Part shown: piece after piece, positions 1-11,175 of the stretch
Numbering within the stretch: position 1 is the first letter of the stretch
Layout of the letters: each line of letters starts with the position of its first letter
NCBI RefSeq assembly: GCF_010015445.1
Contig: NC_053116.1
Coordinates: forward strand, 28,116,285-28,180,284
Direction: 5' to 3'
DNA from: Perca fluviatilis
Taxonomy: Eukaryota > Chordata > Actinopteri > Perciformes > Percidae
Length of the DNA stretch: 64,000 nucleotides
Position numbers and translations under genes: made by a program
The notes under the pieces: model-generated
Told to the model about the DNA's origin: nothing
What the model saw: the letters and a program-made list of their open reading frames with translations, nothing else
Database searches by the model: none

Positions 1-1108
1 AGAGTCAGACTGTCTGATATCAGCAGGAAGGTTTTTCAGAGGAAGGGGGCACGGTAGGAAAAGGCCCTGCAGCCTGCTGACATTTTTAACTCTGGTGACA
101 GACAGGAGCCCTGTATTCTGATAGTGGAGAACAGTGGAAATTAATTCCATGACTATGAAAAATTTGGCCAAGAGGTGGAATAGAATAAGAGAAAAGCAAA
201 GGGCCAACCCTAAGGTACTCCACATTTCACATAAGAAACGTTTGATGTAGTTAGGTGTTCGGTGTTCTTTCAGATAGGTAAGACTTCAACCATGTGACAG
301 CCATCACAGTTTAATAAAAGTTTGTTCCTTTTTTTCATTTATGATCTAAATGTTCAGTGAGCTACTCCATACATTGTTGAGTCATCCTGGATAAATAAGA
401 CCATGAACCATATAGAATGAATGAAGTGACATTTTTTTAAATGTATCTTACAGATCTAAGTGGTAGGTTCTCAAATAATTATTGGAGCAATAATAAACGT
501 TATCAACGTTCAACGTTATCATTGGATAAGATCCCTGTGAATTCCTATTTAGGTCTGAGGCAGAAATATTTAATACAGCTTGTTGTTCAGTGTGCGTTTG
601 ATGCTTTTTTACAACCAACTGTCCCCTCAGGGATCAACAGTTTTTAATTAACTATATCAAGCGTAACTTTCCAAAGGAAATGTTTTCTCCCAGGGCAGCA
701 CTGTGGCTGTGTTCTTAGCAGTGTACTTATTAAATCGCTGGTTTGATCTTTGTTCACAACATTTATTGCGTCATTCTCTCTTTCATTGCTGCTTTACTTG
801 TCAGTTGCTATTGTAGACAATGTAATACAAACTGAAATGCCATTATAATAATACTGCAGTTTCCTAATCAGCAAATTGGAGTTTTAGGTTCACAAAAGCA
901 AAACTTTCTCAGAGGCAGTAATAGTCTCATTGGATAAATTAGACCTTACCTTACTGAATGGAGCCCATCAGTTGATTTTTTCCATCTAGGAACTGCATTT
1001 AAAAAAAAAAACTTTTTCTAGTTCTTGTGGTACGATGAGTCAATTATGGAACAATGAGCACAAACCTTTCATTTAAAAAAAAATGTCGACCTCCCTCTTT
1101 CCACTCAG
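1..1108. other. Noncoding flank/intron of the left-hand gene
   Basis: AT-rich sequence with no exon I can support. The short open frames here show no protein-like composition and no convincing splice context. The last bases form a pyrimidine tract and the AG acceptor of the first recognisable exon. Earlier exons of that gene must lie outside the window or are not recognisable. Confidence 0.5.
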
Positions 1109-1335
1109 GCTCCTCCAGGTCTGGCAGCAGCTCTGCCCGGGCTCAGGGCCCCTCTGGCGGGCCTACTGGGTCAGGGCGACAGGGTGGTCCAGGTTCCCAG
1201 ACAGATGGAGCTCCAGGACAGAGGACCCAGCTCCAACAACAAGCCCAGACATCAGCAGCCAGGCCAGGGCAGCCTGGTGTCGCAGCAACCACCGGCCCTC
1301 AGCAGCAGCCCCCAACCCAGGGACAAGGCATGGGA

Positions 1336-1368
<33 letters not shown>

Positions 1369-1467
1369 GGGCAGGGCCAGGCCAAGCCAGGGCAGATGGG
1401 ACCAGTGGGTGGACCCATGGGGCAGGCCAGGCAGACAGGTCCCACAGGTACCACAGCACCCACCATG
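1109..1467 (+). CDS. Internal exon of an unidentified Gly/Pro/Gln/Met-rich protein
   Basis: The exon is bounded by a pyrimidine-rich acceptor (ccactcag) and a consensus donor (ATG|GTGAGT). It begins at the second base of a codon and ends at a codon boundary. It encodes about 120 residues of low-complexity sequence: first Ser/Gly/Arg-rich, then Gln/Pro-rich, then a Gly-Met dipeptide run from a hexanucleotide ggcatg repeat at about 1328-1372, then Gly/Pro/Gln. No folded domain, signal peptide or membrane segment is visible, so it is probably an intrinsically disordered linker. The phase matches the next exon at 10068, which supports a single gene. The composition resembles disordered scaffold proteins, but I do not recognise the family. 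An internal CAG|GTACC at about 1447 is a possible alternative donor. Confidence 0.7.
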
Positions 1468-2987
1468 GTGAGTAAAGAGAGAGAAGACTAGTAGTACTAC
1501 TAGAAAATGATAATCGTAACAAGACTTGTGGTGGTTTCCATTTTATATGATAAAGAGATGGTATGATAATGATAAAAAGGATGTAGTAATTTTTTTCTGT
1601 TTGAAAAAAAATAACACTTTCAGAACCATTAAAATGCTGTTCAGTGGCATTTCACACACACACACACACATATATTTTTCTTGTTTCCTAAAGTCACAAA
1701 AGACGTGTTTCATGATTGACAAAACTATCTTTTAATATTTTGTCATCTTGATATAACTAACCATTTCGATCAGGAAATTTATATATATATATATATATAT
1801 ATATCTTTCTCTCCATCCTGCTCCTAATAATTTAACATTTTCTAACACCCAGTTGCCAGCTACTTCATCCTAGTGCACCTTTCAATCCTTCAGATTATAA
1901 TCATTTATCCCTCCAACCTCCATCCTACACTTCCTCCCAGTCATTTATTTTCTTTGCACCAGCTGTTCCTTTCACCTTTTCCGATTTTTAAGCCAGTCTT
2001 CACCCTCAGCCCTTGCTTTCCCTTGCTTTCCCTTTATCCCCCTGTGTCCCTCCATGCTCCAAAAGATAAGAGCTGGTCCATCTCCTCCCAGTTCAGATGG
2101 TTTATTTAAATTCTGATGTGCCTCTGTTGGCAGACCTTATCTAACACTGTGATTAACACAGAGGCAGCTGATAACTGAATGTTCATTCACTGTCTGCTAG
2201 ACACTCAAGAAATTGGCACTCAAAATGTCTCCCTACAAAAATATGTTGCACCCTGCATTTACTCCATAATGATAAATCCATGCAAATGTATTGGAGTCTA
2301 GAAATGTGATTAGGACATTTAACGTGAAGATTTCAAATTGTTTGATTCTTTTCCTGAATTCATTGTTTCTAGTAAATACATATGTGTTGCCAATTAAGTT
2401 GAACTGTCAGCATGTCTCAAAACTATTCACGATAGGTTTTCACTGCTGAAAGGTGTTTGATATTCATACTGCTGCATTGTTGTACTATCAGCAGGAAAGC
2501 AAAGTGAAATATTTAATATGGTTTGATATCAAATTATGCAGGAATTTGTCTTGGAAATTATTCTGAACGCTCTGCTGTGGAATAGCTCCGACAGGAAGCC
2601 ATAAACAGTAAATAGTGGTTGTCAGTTCGTCATTATTCAGTCCGCAAACTCATACACTTACACTCTGATGTTCGGTCCATTGTGTAATTAAATCATTGAT
2701 TGAGTTGCTGTAATGAGTAATGAAATGCTGTATACTGCATGGTGCATTATAATGCACCACCTCTGCCTTGCTGCAGCTAAACTGGTGTCAGTGGGGAAAA
2801 AACTAGATAATATTATGTCATGGTTTTGCATCAGTCCAGTGTCTGTCAAGTCAAGTGTTTTTATGGAGTGTTTTTAAAACAGGAGTGACACAAAGAGCTT
2901 GACAGAAAACAGAGGACACAAAGTAAGACCATAAAATGAGAGAGATCAAAACAGGGCCAAATATCCTGTTCAGATAGTACCAACTGT
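1468..2987 (+). other. Intron, first part
   Basis: Intronic, AT-rich. It holds an (AT)n run at about 1780-1804 and a pyrimidine-rich stretch at about 1805-2060. No coding exon or recognisable transposon is visible. Confidence 0.5.

Positions 2988-3031
<44 letters not shown>
2988..3031. repeat. (TAA)n microsatellite
   Basis: About fourteen TAA units abut the 3' end of a minus-strand LINE tail. LINEs of this type commonly end in short tandem repeats, so the run was probably seeded by the insertion. Confidence 0.85.
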
Positions 3032-3709
3032 GTTTATTTGATATAGCACCTTTCACAGACAGGGTCACAAAGTGCTTCACATGATAAAAATTTGTACAAA
3101 ACATAATAAGTTATACAACTAAAAGAAGTAATTAAAAGACATTTTACATACAGGAATCAAAAGCAAATTTAAACAAGTGCGTCTTCAGCTGCTTTTTAAA
3201 AGCTTCAACAGAGACTGCAGAACGTAAGACAATAGGAAGAGCATTCCACAGGTTTGGAGCCACCGCTTCAAAGGAACGGTCACCTCTAGTCTTTAAACGG
3301 GTGCGTGGGACAACCAGTAATCCCTGGTTAGAAGACCTGAGGGGCCTATTCGTAGTGTATGAATGGAGCAGGTCCGAGATATACGCCGGAGCCTGATCAT
3401 GCAAACCAAAACTTTAAATTTGATCCTGAAGTTAATCGGAAGCCAATGTAATGAGTATAAAATCGGAGTGATGTGCGACATCCTGCTAGACCTGGTTAGC
3501 AGCAGGATTCTGGACTAGTTGTAAACGGTCCTGGGACGATTTGCTGAGACAGGTGAAAATAGAGTTGCAGTAATCAAGCCGAGATGAAATAAAAGCATGA
3601 ATAATCATCTCAAGCTCAGAATGTGAAACAGCTCCTCTAATTTTGGAAATGTTTCTTAACTGAAAGAAACATGTGCGGGTCAGAGATTTAATATGTTGAT
3701 CCAAGTACA
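3032..3709 (-). mobile_element. 5'-truncated non-LTR retrotransposon (L2/CR1-like) tail
   Basis: Read on the minus strand, three broken frames give the C-terminal part of a fish LINE ORF2. The first carries HAFISSRLDYCNSIF near 3590; the next carries HITPILYSLHWLPI near 3460; the last carries RPLRSSNQGLLVVPRTRLKT and FEAVAPNLWNALP near 3240-3340. These are the end of the reverse transcriptase and the region after it. The 3' end (plus-strand start) is the common tail with AGCACCTTTCACAGA. The frames are interrupted and the catalytic core is missing, so it is dead. The clade (L2, Rex1 or other) is my inference. It sits in an intron of the + strand gene. Confidence 0.85.
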
Positions 3710-4407
3710 TGTTATTATCAGTAACATGTACTTGTTACTGATAAGTACATATTATAGTGATGGCTAACAGAAAAGGTCTGGTCTGCGTCTTTCCTGAAGC
3801 TATTCTGTTGTTTGTGCAGCAGCCACTGTAGTTTAGTCCTTAAATGAGGGCAAAGCTGGAAAGAAACACAGCGACACAAAAGCTTTCTAACTTCTCATAG
3901 TGACTCAGCAAATATAAAAATGTCCAAACCAGTCCACTCAGACAAAGAGATGAGATGGGGCTATGATGCAGGCAAATGTGGGACTTCTACAGCGGCAACA
4001 TTTGTAATTTTTTTACTGGAAGTTAAGACAAACACCAATCAATTACACTGTACTTACTCGCCGCCTTTCGGTCATTTAAAGTGCTTCAATCCAAACTTCA
4101 CTGACAACAGCAGAGCTCCATACAAAAAAAAGAATACTACAAGTATGTGTGCATGAAAGTTCACTCTTAACCTTTGGAACAGTAATTAAAATAATCATAA
4201 CTCAGAAAACACCTACGTAGTACGGTGGCCCTGAGAGGCCACAGCACGCAACTAAAAGAAAACACAGGGCCATATTTACAGGGGGGATGGGGGGTTACAA
4301 CCCCCCAATGATCAAAGGTGGCCAGTACAACCCCCCAAAAAAAAAAATTATCTAATTTCCTATACATAACGACATTTGCACCATAAATTGAGGCAGAAAA
4401 GGCACAC
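3710..4407 (+). other. Intron segment between the LINE tail and the chromovirus
   Basis: AT-rich. It starts with a small imperfect inverted repeat around AAGTACATGTTATTATCAG and includes a C-rich patch near 4280-4340. No exon or recognisable element. Confidence 0.4.
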
Positions 4408-4763
4408 TGTCACAGAATGACCAGGAACCAGACTGGAGGTGAGTGAAGTTGAGTTTTATTGCAAAATCCAACACGAGGAACAGAGTGCAGGAACAAACAG
4501 GCAGATCTCCGACAGGTAAGTACTCAGTAGAATCAGATAGTTGGCGAGAGCGAGTCTAAGTGTCGTGATACAATCGAGACCAGACAAGGAGTGAATGTGT
4601 GTTGCTTATAAAAGGTGGTGGACTAATGAGGTGCAGGTGGTGGACTGATGATGTGGTGTAATGAGATGCAGGTGTGTGTAATCAGTACTGAGGAGATTGT
4701 GAGCAGCTGAGGGGAGTGAGTGACGGGGGAGGAGTGAATGCTGGTGACGGTGGGACCCTGACA
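4408..4763 (-). repeat. 3' LTR of the chromovirus
   Basis: 356 bp, TGTCA...TGACA, nearly identical to 8783-9141. On the minus strand it lies just after a polypurine tract, so it is the 3' LTR. It contains a TATA-like box (TTTATAAGC on the minus strand, near 4610). Confidence 0.93.
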
Positions 4764-6222
4764 GTACCCCCCCTCCCAAGGAGGCTCCCGACGACTGAGA
4801 TGAGGGGCGAACACAGCGATGAGGTCTTCCCCGACCCCTGGGGGTGGGGCGATCAGGATGGTCAGCATGGACTGGGCGAGGAGAGCGGGGTCCAAGATGT
4901 CGTCACGTGGTCCCCACGACCGCTCCTCAGGACTGTAGTCCTCCCAGTCGACCAGGTACTCGAGCTGAGGACCTCGCCGCCGCGAGCCCATGATGGTGCG
5001 GACTCGATAGATTGCCTCCTCGTCGACGGGAACGGGAGGAGGAGGCACCTCGGTGTCAGGGTCTGCGGAAGGAGGAGAGACAGGGTCAGTGAAAGGCTTT
5101 AGAAGAGAGACATGGAATGATGGTGAGATTCTGTAATGAGGTGGAAGGTTTAGCCTGTAGGTGACGTCGTTCAGCTGCTTCTGTATAGTGACGGGTCCGT
5201 TGTATCGAGGACTCAGCTTACGGCAAGGCAGGCGGAGGTCCCAAGTAGAAAGCCACACCTTTTGGCCAGGTTGATATTGAGGGGTTTCGGACTGACGTCG
5301 GTCTGCTTGTGTCTTATGCCGACGTACTGTTTGTTGGAGATGTACGTGAGCCGAATCCCACACCTTCTCACTGTTCTGGAACCAGTAGTTAACGGCAGGC
5401 ACCTCTGAGGGCTCACCCGACCAGGGGAAGAGAGGAGGTTGGTATCCCAGGATGCACTGAAACGGGGCGAGTCCTGTAGTGGTCTGACGAAGGGAGTTTT
5501 GGGCGTATTCTGCCCAGGGGAGGAAACGACTCCAGCTGTCCTGGTTCTGGTGGCAGTATGTCCGTAGATACAGTCCAATTTCCTGAATCTTCTGTTCAGT
5601 TTGTCCATTAGTCTGGGGATGATATCCTGAAGACAGGCTGACTGTAACCCCGAGAAGCTTGAAGAAAGCTTGCCAAACTCTGGAGATGAATTGCGGTCCT
5701 CTGTCTGATACAATGTCCTCTGGAATGCTGAAGTTTCGAAACATGGCTGAAGAGGGCCTCTGCGGTCACGAGAGCAGTAGGGAGCCCGGGTAGGGGAATC
5801 AGCTTACACCCCTTGGAGAATCTGTCCACTACAACAAGGATACAGGTGTGGCCGTTGGATCGGGGGAGATCGGTCATGAAGTCAATCCCAAGATGGGACC
5901 ATGGGCGCCGTGGAATAGGGAGTGGCATGAGCTTGCCTGCTGGTAGCCTTCTGGGGGTGTTGGTTATGGCGCAAACTGAGACATACCGAGACACAACCTG
6001 GGAGATAGACGGCCACCAGTACCGTTGGCTGAGGAGCGAGAGGGTGCGCCTGATACCTGGATGTCCTGAACCCAGAGCAGTGTGAGCAGAGTCTAGTAGG
6101 GTGGTCCGAAACTGACGAGGGACTAAGGTTAGCCCTTCGGGGCCACCCGGCGGAGCGGGATGGAGAAGGTTCACCTGAGAGATCTGCTCGTCAATGTCCC
6201 AGATGATTGGGCTGACGAACAT
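4623..6222 (-). pseudogene. Chromovirus integrase with C-terminal chromodomain, frame-broken
   Basis: Two overlapping minus-strand frames cover the integrase. The first (start near 6222) has the N-terminal HPGIRRTL region and the first catalytic block, [11 protein letters not shown]. It is lost near 5740, and the second frame continues with IVSDRGPQF and [11 protein letters not shown], the second and third acidic-residue blocks of the DDE core. The C-terminus carries a chromodomain (core [17 protein letters not shown] near 4950), which in chromoviruses steers insertion through histone marks. The last frame reads through the polypurine tract into the LTR. The N-terminal zinc-binding module shows only one clear cysteine. 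The frame change makes this a pseudogene. Confidence 0.88.
4764..4781 (-). other. Polypurine tract of the chromovirus
   Basis: On the minus strand this reads as a purine run, CCTTGGGAGGGGGGG, followed by TAC and then the LTR's TGTCA. This is the expected plus-strand primer position next to the 3' LTR. Confidence 0.75.
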
Positions 6223-6304
6223 GGTTGGAGGGAGGATGGGTTCAGGTTGGAGCTCCTCTGATGCTGACTGGTGAAGACGAGAGAGGGCATCCGCTTTGCC
6301 GTTC

Positions 6305-7484
6305 TTACTGCCTGGTCGGTAGGTGATGTGGAAGTCGAAGCGAGTGAAGAAGAGGGCCCAACGAGCTTGGCGGGGATTTAACCGTTTTGCCTCTGATGTA
6401 TTCCAGGTTACGATGATCAGTTATGACTTCAAACTGGTGATTGGCTCCCTCCAACCAATGCCTCCATTCATCTAGGGCCAGTTTTATGGCCAGCAGCTCC
6501 CGATTTCCAATATCGTACTTCTGCTCTGCCGGGGAAAGCTTCTTGGAAAAGAAGGCACATGGATGGAGTCTGGGAGGTGTCCCCTGGCGCTGAGAAAGCA
6601 CCGCACCAACACCGGTGGAGGACGCGTCGACCTCGACAACAAAGGGTAGTTCTGGGTTGGGATGAGCCAGGATAGGGGCAGTCACAAAGGCGTCCTTGAG
6701 GCGTGTAAAGGCGGTGATGGCCTCTGGAGACAGGGACAGGGATTTGGGCTGCCCCTTGAGGGCTGAGGTCAGGCGCGCAGATGAGACTGTAGTTGTTGAG
6801 GAATCTTCTATAGAAGTTGCCGAATCCAAGAAACCGCTGGAGGTCCTTTACAGTAGAGGGATGAGGCCAGTTTTGAATGGTGTCCACCTTCCTCTGATCC
6901 ATCTGGACCCTGTGTTGGTCAATGATGTAACCCAGGAACTGCACAGAGGGGGTGTGGAACTCACATTTCTCCAGTTTCAGGTATAGTTCGTATTCTCTGA
7001 GTTTCCCCAGAACCAGACGGACGTGTCGTCGATGTTCAGAGAGGGAGGAGGAATAGACGAGGATGTCGTCTATGTAGACCACTACAAATTTGTTGAGAAA
7101 CTCCCGGAGAACTTCATTCATGAACCCCTGGAAGACAGCTGCAGCGTTGGCCAGTCCGAAGGGCATAACCTGGTATTCATAGTGTCCAGAGGGTGTGACA
7201 AATGGCGTCTTCCATTCGTCTCCTCGACGAATGCGGACCAGATTGTATGCACTGCGTAGGTCTAGTTTGGTGAAGATGTGAGCTCCACGCAGCTGCTCCA
7301 CTGCAGCAGGGACCAGAGGAAGGGGATATCTAAACTTTACCGTTTGTGAGTTGAGTGATCTGTAGTCTATGCACGGCCTCAAACCCCCGTCCTTCTTGGC
7401 CACAAAGAAGAAGCTGGAAGCAGCAGGAGAGGTAGACGGGCGAATGAACTGCTGCTGAAGTGCTTCCTTCACATACTCTTCCAT
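6305..7484 (-). pseudogene. Chromovirus reverse transcriptase and RNase H, frame-broken
   Basis: The minus-strand frame starting near 7484 carries the RT fingers and palm: [26 protein letters not shown], and the catalytic YIDD box at 7065-7076. The LGY box and the palm/thumb region follow. Near 6800 the reading frame changes, and the RNase H domain continues with [18 protein letters not shown] and an ITDHRNLEY segment near 6430. The enzyme would copy the element's RNA into DNA in particles. The in-frame sequence just upstream of 7484 lacks an initiator, as expected for a polyprotein. The frame change between RT and RNase H inactivates this copy. Confidence 0.9.
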
Positions 7485-7524
7485 GGCTCTCTGTTCTGGA
7501 ATGGAGAGGGGATAGACCCGGCCC

Positions 7525-7893
7525 CTAAGAGGAATAGCTCCAGGTTGTAGGTCGATGGCGCAGTCCCAAGAAGAGCTCAGCAGTGGAGTCCTCCAGTACC
7601 ATAAACGTGATTTCTTCAGAGTGCATGCTGCCTACACGGAGCGTCAGTGTGGGGGAGAAGTGGCGAATCTGTCCCTTGCCCAGCGGTTTTCCGCGGATGG
7701 TGTGGACTTTCAACTCCTGACTGCTCCGACGTTTACGGACCCCTAACGTTTGTAGGAGTGGAGTGGCGATGAAGTTCCCCGCTGAGCCAGAGTCAATGAG
7801 GGCTTGCGCTGTAACACAGATACGCGCAGTCAACACTTGTACTGGAGTATGAATCAGAGTTTCTATCCTTGGAGGGAGTTGAATGGAACTCAC
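7525..7893 (-). pseudogene. Chromovirus aspartic protease, with lost PR-RT linker
   Basis: The minus-strand frame contains ALIDSGSAGNF, the retropepsin-type active site (catalytic Asp codon at 7792-7794), and a conserved ELFLGL segment near its end. Directly after that the frame switches into sequence that belongs just before the RT. The linker normally found between the two domains is therefore mostly deleted, with a frame change. In the family this domain cleaves the Gag-Pol polyprotein. Confidence 0.82.
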
Positions 7894-8767
7894 CGCTGGG
7901 GTCGAACGGGGCAGTCTCCGATGAAGTGTTTGTTGTCTCCACAGTATAGACAGAGTCTGAGTCGTCTACGGCACTGATGCTCAGTAGGTGACAGACGGTT
8001 GGAATCAATCTGCATGGGCTCAGTGGCTGGGGAAATGACTGTCGGCACCGCTGGCGAAGGAGAAACAGCAGTGGCAAGAGTCCTCGCAGGCAGACAAATG
8101 TTGGGAAACACGAACAGTCTTTTGAATAAGGCTTTCCAGTCCCATCGTGTCATCATATACCACCACTAGTTGGCGGACATCAGGGTTGAGACCATGTCTG
8201 AAGGCAGTGATTCCAGCCACTAGCTGCCGCCAGAGTGCGAAACTGAAGAGCATAGGTACTCACTGAAGATTGTCCTTGGCGAAGCCGATAGAGTTGGTCA
8301 TGAACGGTGAGATCTGCCGCCACCTGCCCGAAAACTTCTTTGAAGTGTTGAATAAAGTTCGACAGGGATGTCACCACGTGGGACTTCGAATTCCACAGCG
8401 ACTGGGCCCACTGGAGTGCTCGGCCCGACAACAGGGAGATCACGAAAGCCACTTGGGCCGTATCGTTGTTGAATAGATGAGCTTGCATCTAGAAATACAG
8501 CGACACTTGGAGCAGGAAGCCGCTGCAATCCTCCGCTTCTCCAGAGGACGTCGCTGGTCGGGCAATGGGACTCGCCGCGGCAGCAGCAGCAGCCAAAGCA
8601 GCGGGTGTTTGCGGAAGTAGATGCCGCTGTGCTGAGAGGAGAATCTCTTCGGGAACGGTGGGTGGATTAACAGGCGGTGAAGGAAGGAGTGACTGACGCA
8701 CCGCCTGCACCAGCTCTGCGAACAGGTCTCGAACTGGATTCTCCACGGGTTCCGTTGGGTTTTGCAT
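7890..8767 (-). pseudogene. Chromovirus gag, interrupted by a stop and two frame changes
   Basis: The first ATG on the minus strand is at 8765-8767, just inside the 5' LTR. The N-terminal Pro/Ala-rich region is followed by an in-frame TAG at 8489-8491; translation could resume with the capsid-like segment (FNNDTAQVAFVISLLSGRAL). The frame changes near 8250 and again near 8110. A CX2CX4HX4C zinc knuckle (CLYCGDNKHFIGDC, 7911-7952) lies at the end and would bind RNA. The layout is that of sushi-type gag. The breaks leave no full-length product. Confidence 0.85.
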
Positions 8768-8782
8768 GACGGTCTGGTCTTC

Positions 8783-9141
8783 TGTCACGGAATGACCAGG
8801 AGTCAGACTGGAGGTGAGTGAAGTTGAGTTTTATTGCAAAATCCAACACGAGGAACAGAGTGCAGGAACAAACAGGCAGATCTCCGACAGGTAAGTACTC
8901 AGTAGAATCAGATAGTTGGCAAGCGCGAGTCTAAGTGTCATGATACAATCGAGACCAGACAAGGCGTGAATGTGTGTGTGCTGCTTATAAAGGTGGTGGA
9001 CTAATGAGGTGCAGGTGGTGGACTGATGATGTGGTGTAATGAGATGCAGGTGTGTGTAATCAGTACTGAGGAGATTGTGAGCGGCTGAGGGGAGTGAGTG
9101 ACGGGGGAGGAGTGAGTGCTGGTGACGGTGGGACCCTGACA
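8783..9141 (-). repeat. 5' LTR of the chromovirus
   Basis: 359 bp, TGTCA...TGACA, nearly identical to 4408-4763. It is longer by a few bases at a GT run. On the minus strand it is upstream of gag and would hold the promoter. No standard tRNA primer-binding site beginning TGG is evident next to it; self-priming as in Tf1/sushi elements is possible. Confidence 0.92.
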
Positions 9142-10067
9142 CACACACTGTTGCAGAAAAATTCACAACAATGCAGAAAAGTTTTGCTCAAAAGTGGAGA
9201 TCTCAACCCCTCCAATGTTGAACCCAAAGTTACGCCCTTCCTTGATTGAAATTCTCAAAACATGTAATTAATATATTCAAATTGTCAGTATGAAGATAAA
9301 GGAATAAAAGTTAAGTAAAAGAGGTTAAAAAGTTATGTAAAATAATACAACAATGAGAAAAATTATCTTAATTCAGGGACAGAAGTTCCACCAAAATAAA
9401 AATAAAAATGACTAACAACAGAAAATCTATCAGCAAAGGCCAGTGGGAAAAGTTGTTTAATATGTTTTGAGCTTACATTTACAATCAACATGTTTTCAGC
9501 TTTCCTCTGATTTTCTGCTGTACATCAATTGCTTTGTATGATCAGTGATTAGTGTCCCATTTCATGTGTGTATTGCAATTATCTATCGGCCCTTTTTTAA
9601 CAATAACAACAATATAATTACAATGATGAAATATGTCTCCCCTGTTAGGAGATGTTTTCCAAAAGTTATTATATTCTTATTATAAATTATTCTTTGCCTG
9701 GACAAGAAAGCAAATGTGATCAACTAGTTTTTCTTCAATCATAAATTCTGAATGGACCCCCAAGCAAAGGTAGATAACTGACAGTTGACTGTGTTGACGA
9801 TGTTGAAACTCATCATTCATTCATTCAGTCAGTCATCATTAGTGTCATTCAGTAAGATGTCACAACAGAACACAATTTGTGTCTTCTGTATTGTGAATAT
9901 CTAAGAGTTACCTGTATTTCTCAACCACAGTTTTACTGTAAAAAAAGGTATAGTACTACTGAGATGTTTGTGTTACTAAATGATTAGCTTTGTGCTTTCC
10001 CTCCGTGGACTCCTGCTGTTTTGTCTTATCATTCTCGCCATCTCTCTCCCTCTCTCTGTCTCTGCAG
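9142..10067 (+). other. Intron, last part
   Basis: AT-rich. It ends in a long CT-rich polypyrimidine tract (about 10030-10067) before the next exon's AG. Nothing else recognisable. Confidence 0.5.
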
Positions 10068-10161
10068 GCCAAAATCGACACGCCTCCTGTAACAGCTATT
10101 GGAGCAAAGGCAGCGCCTGTCATGGCCACAAAAGCCGCACAGCCCCCACTTACAGGCATAG
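10068..10161 (+). CDS. Internal exon of the unidentified low-complexity protein
   Basis: A strong CT-rich acceptor (tctctgcag) and a donor at GGTACAG give an exon that starts in phase 0 and leaves one base for the next codon. It encodes 31 residues rich in Ala, Pro and Lys with a repeated pattern (TAIGAKAAPVM, then ATKAAQPPLTGIG). This joins in frame to the next exon, whose first residues GSKAVPRPGGIG continue the same pattern. The product is probably disordered. The exon could be alternatively used, since the skipped product would change frame. Confidence 0.72.
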
Positions 10162-10772
10162 GTACAGTATAATCATCACACAGAGACTCCAACCTCTCTC
10201 ACATCTGCCAGCTGCTGCCCACTGTCTCTGTATTATGTAACTGGTGTGTGCTGTCACATCTAATCTGAGATTAATCTGCAGATAATCCCACAGTGGAAAA
10301 CAGACAGGAGGGGTTTTACTTCATGGCAGCAGAACAGCCTGAGTGTACAAAGTCACTACGTAGTGAGTTGGTCAGTTAGTTGATTTGGTGTTAACAGTTA
10401 AGTTAATTTGTTGAGTAGGTAGTAAGTTTCTTTACTTTCATATCAAATACCCAAATCCAATGCTGATGCAGGAAGAAGTTTGTCTTTTATGCAGTGTGGT
10501 TGGTAAATGGATGGATCTCGAGTCCTACATGGAGTCACAAACAGATTTGATCAACAGATAAAAGGCAACAATTCTGACAAATGATGCAAAAAAGCAAACA
10601 AAATTACTAATAAACAACTACTCATGTATGAATATTTGCTGGATTCATCTGAATATTCTGAATCCCCTGTGATTTTGGAGCATTTGTTGGACAATAAAAG
10701 ATGTTTGAATATGTCAATTTAGGAGATTGCTGCATTTTATTGAAAATGCAGCCTATAAATCTTTCTCTTACC
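10162..10772 (+). other. Intron segment
   Basis: No recognisable exon or element. AT-rich with short repeats of GTTAGTT type near 10360-10430. Confidence 0.4.
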
Positions 10773-11175
10773 TTAAAGGAATAGTTCACCCAAGAACAAT
10801 ATCAATTTTATACTCATCTCCCTAGGTTCTCTATGGTCCCAGAAAAGGTTTTCTATGGAATGACAAATGAAAGTATATCAGTGCATACAGACTTTGATGG
10901 AGTCTGAACGAAAGATAGCAAAAAAAAGGTTATTCAACGTCTGAAAATCTTGAATCTAAAAATTCCTGTGCAGCATTATCTAAGTGTCTTGTATCCATTA
11001 GTGGGCTCATGGAAATCCAAACACAACTGTTTTTGCTAAACTATTGCTAAACAATGCGTTTCCCGTGAATTAATTTGTTATGCATGCGTGTGCATGCATG
11101 CGCACGCATGCGTCAATGTCTTTTTGCACCGCTCTGCTTAATGCCATTTATTAAAAACCTGAACTATTCCTTTAA
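10773..11175. mobile_element. MITE with TTAA ends and perfect 16-bp inverted repeats
   Basis: The left end TTAAAGGAATAGTTCA and the right end TGAACTATTCCTTTAA are exact reverse complements. The 403-bp element has no coding frame. TTAA at both borders is the target preference of piggyBac-type elements, but the terminal bases are not a textbook piggyBac end, so the superfamily is uncertain. Near 11081-11112 lies an almost palindromic alternating purine-pyrimidine run (gcatgcgtgtgcatgcatgc...). Confidence 0.85.

Larger units (their letters stand above)
4408..9141 (-). mobile_element. Ty3/gypsy chromovirus-type LTR retrotransposon, full length but defective
   Basis: The 4,734-bp insertion is bounded by two direct LTRs that begin TGTCA and end TGACA, and is flanked on both sides by CACAC, a likely 5-bp target duplication (ambiguous because the site is itself repetitive). 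On the minus strand the order is 5' LTR, gag with a zinc knuckle, aspartic protease, reverse transcriptase, RNase H, integrase, chromodomain, polypurine tract, 3' LTR. The terminal chromodomain and domain order place it among vertebrate chromoviruses of the sushi type. By eye the LTRs differ at about nine positions in 356 plus a few small indels, yet the coding region changes frame at least six times and has a stop in gag. It could not be autonomous. Confidence 0.93.

Noticed and set aside
1163..1522. Minus-strand 119-residue frame opposite the first exon
   Set aside because: Shadow of the GC-rich coding exon; the plus frame has splice sites and phase agreement.
4716..5102. Plus-strand 128-residue frame
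   Set aside because: Antisense shadow of the chromovirus chromodomain region.
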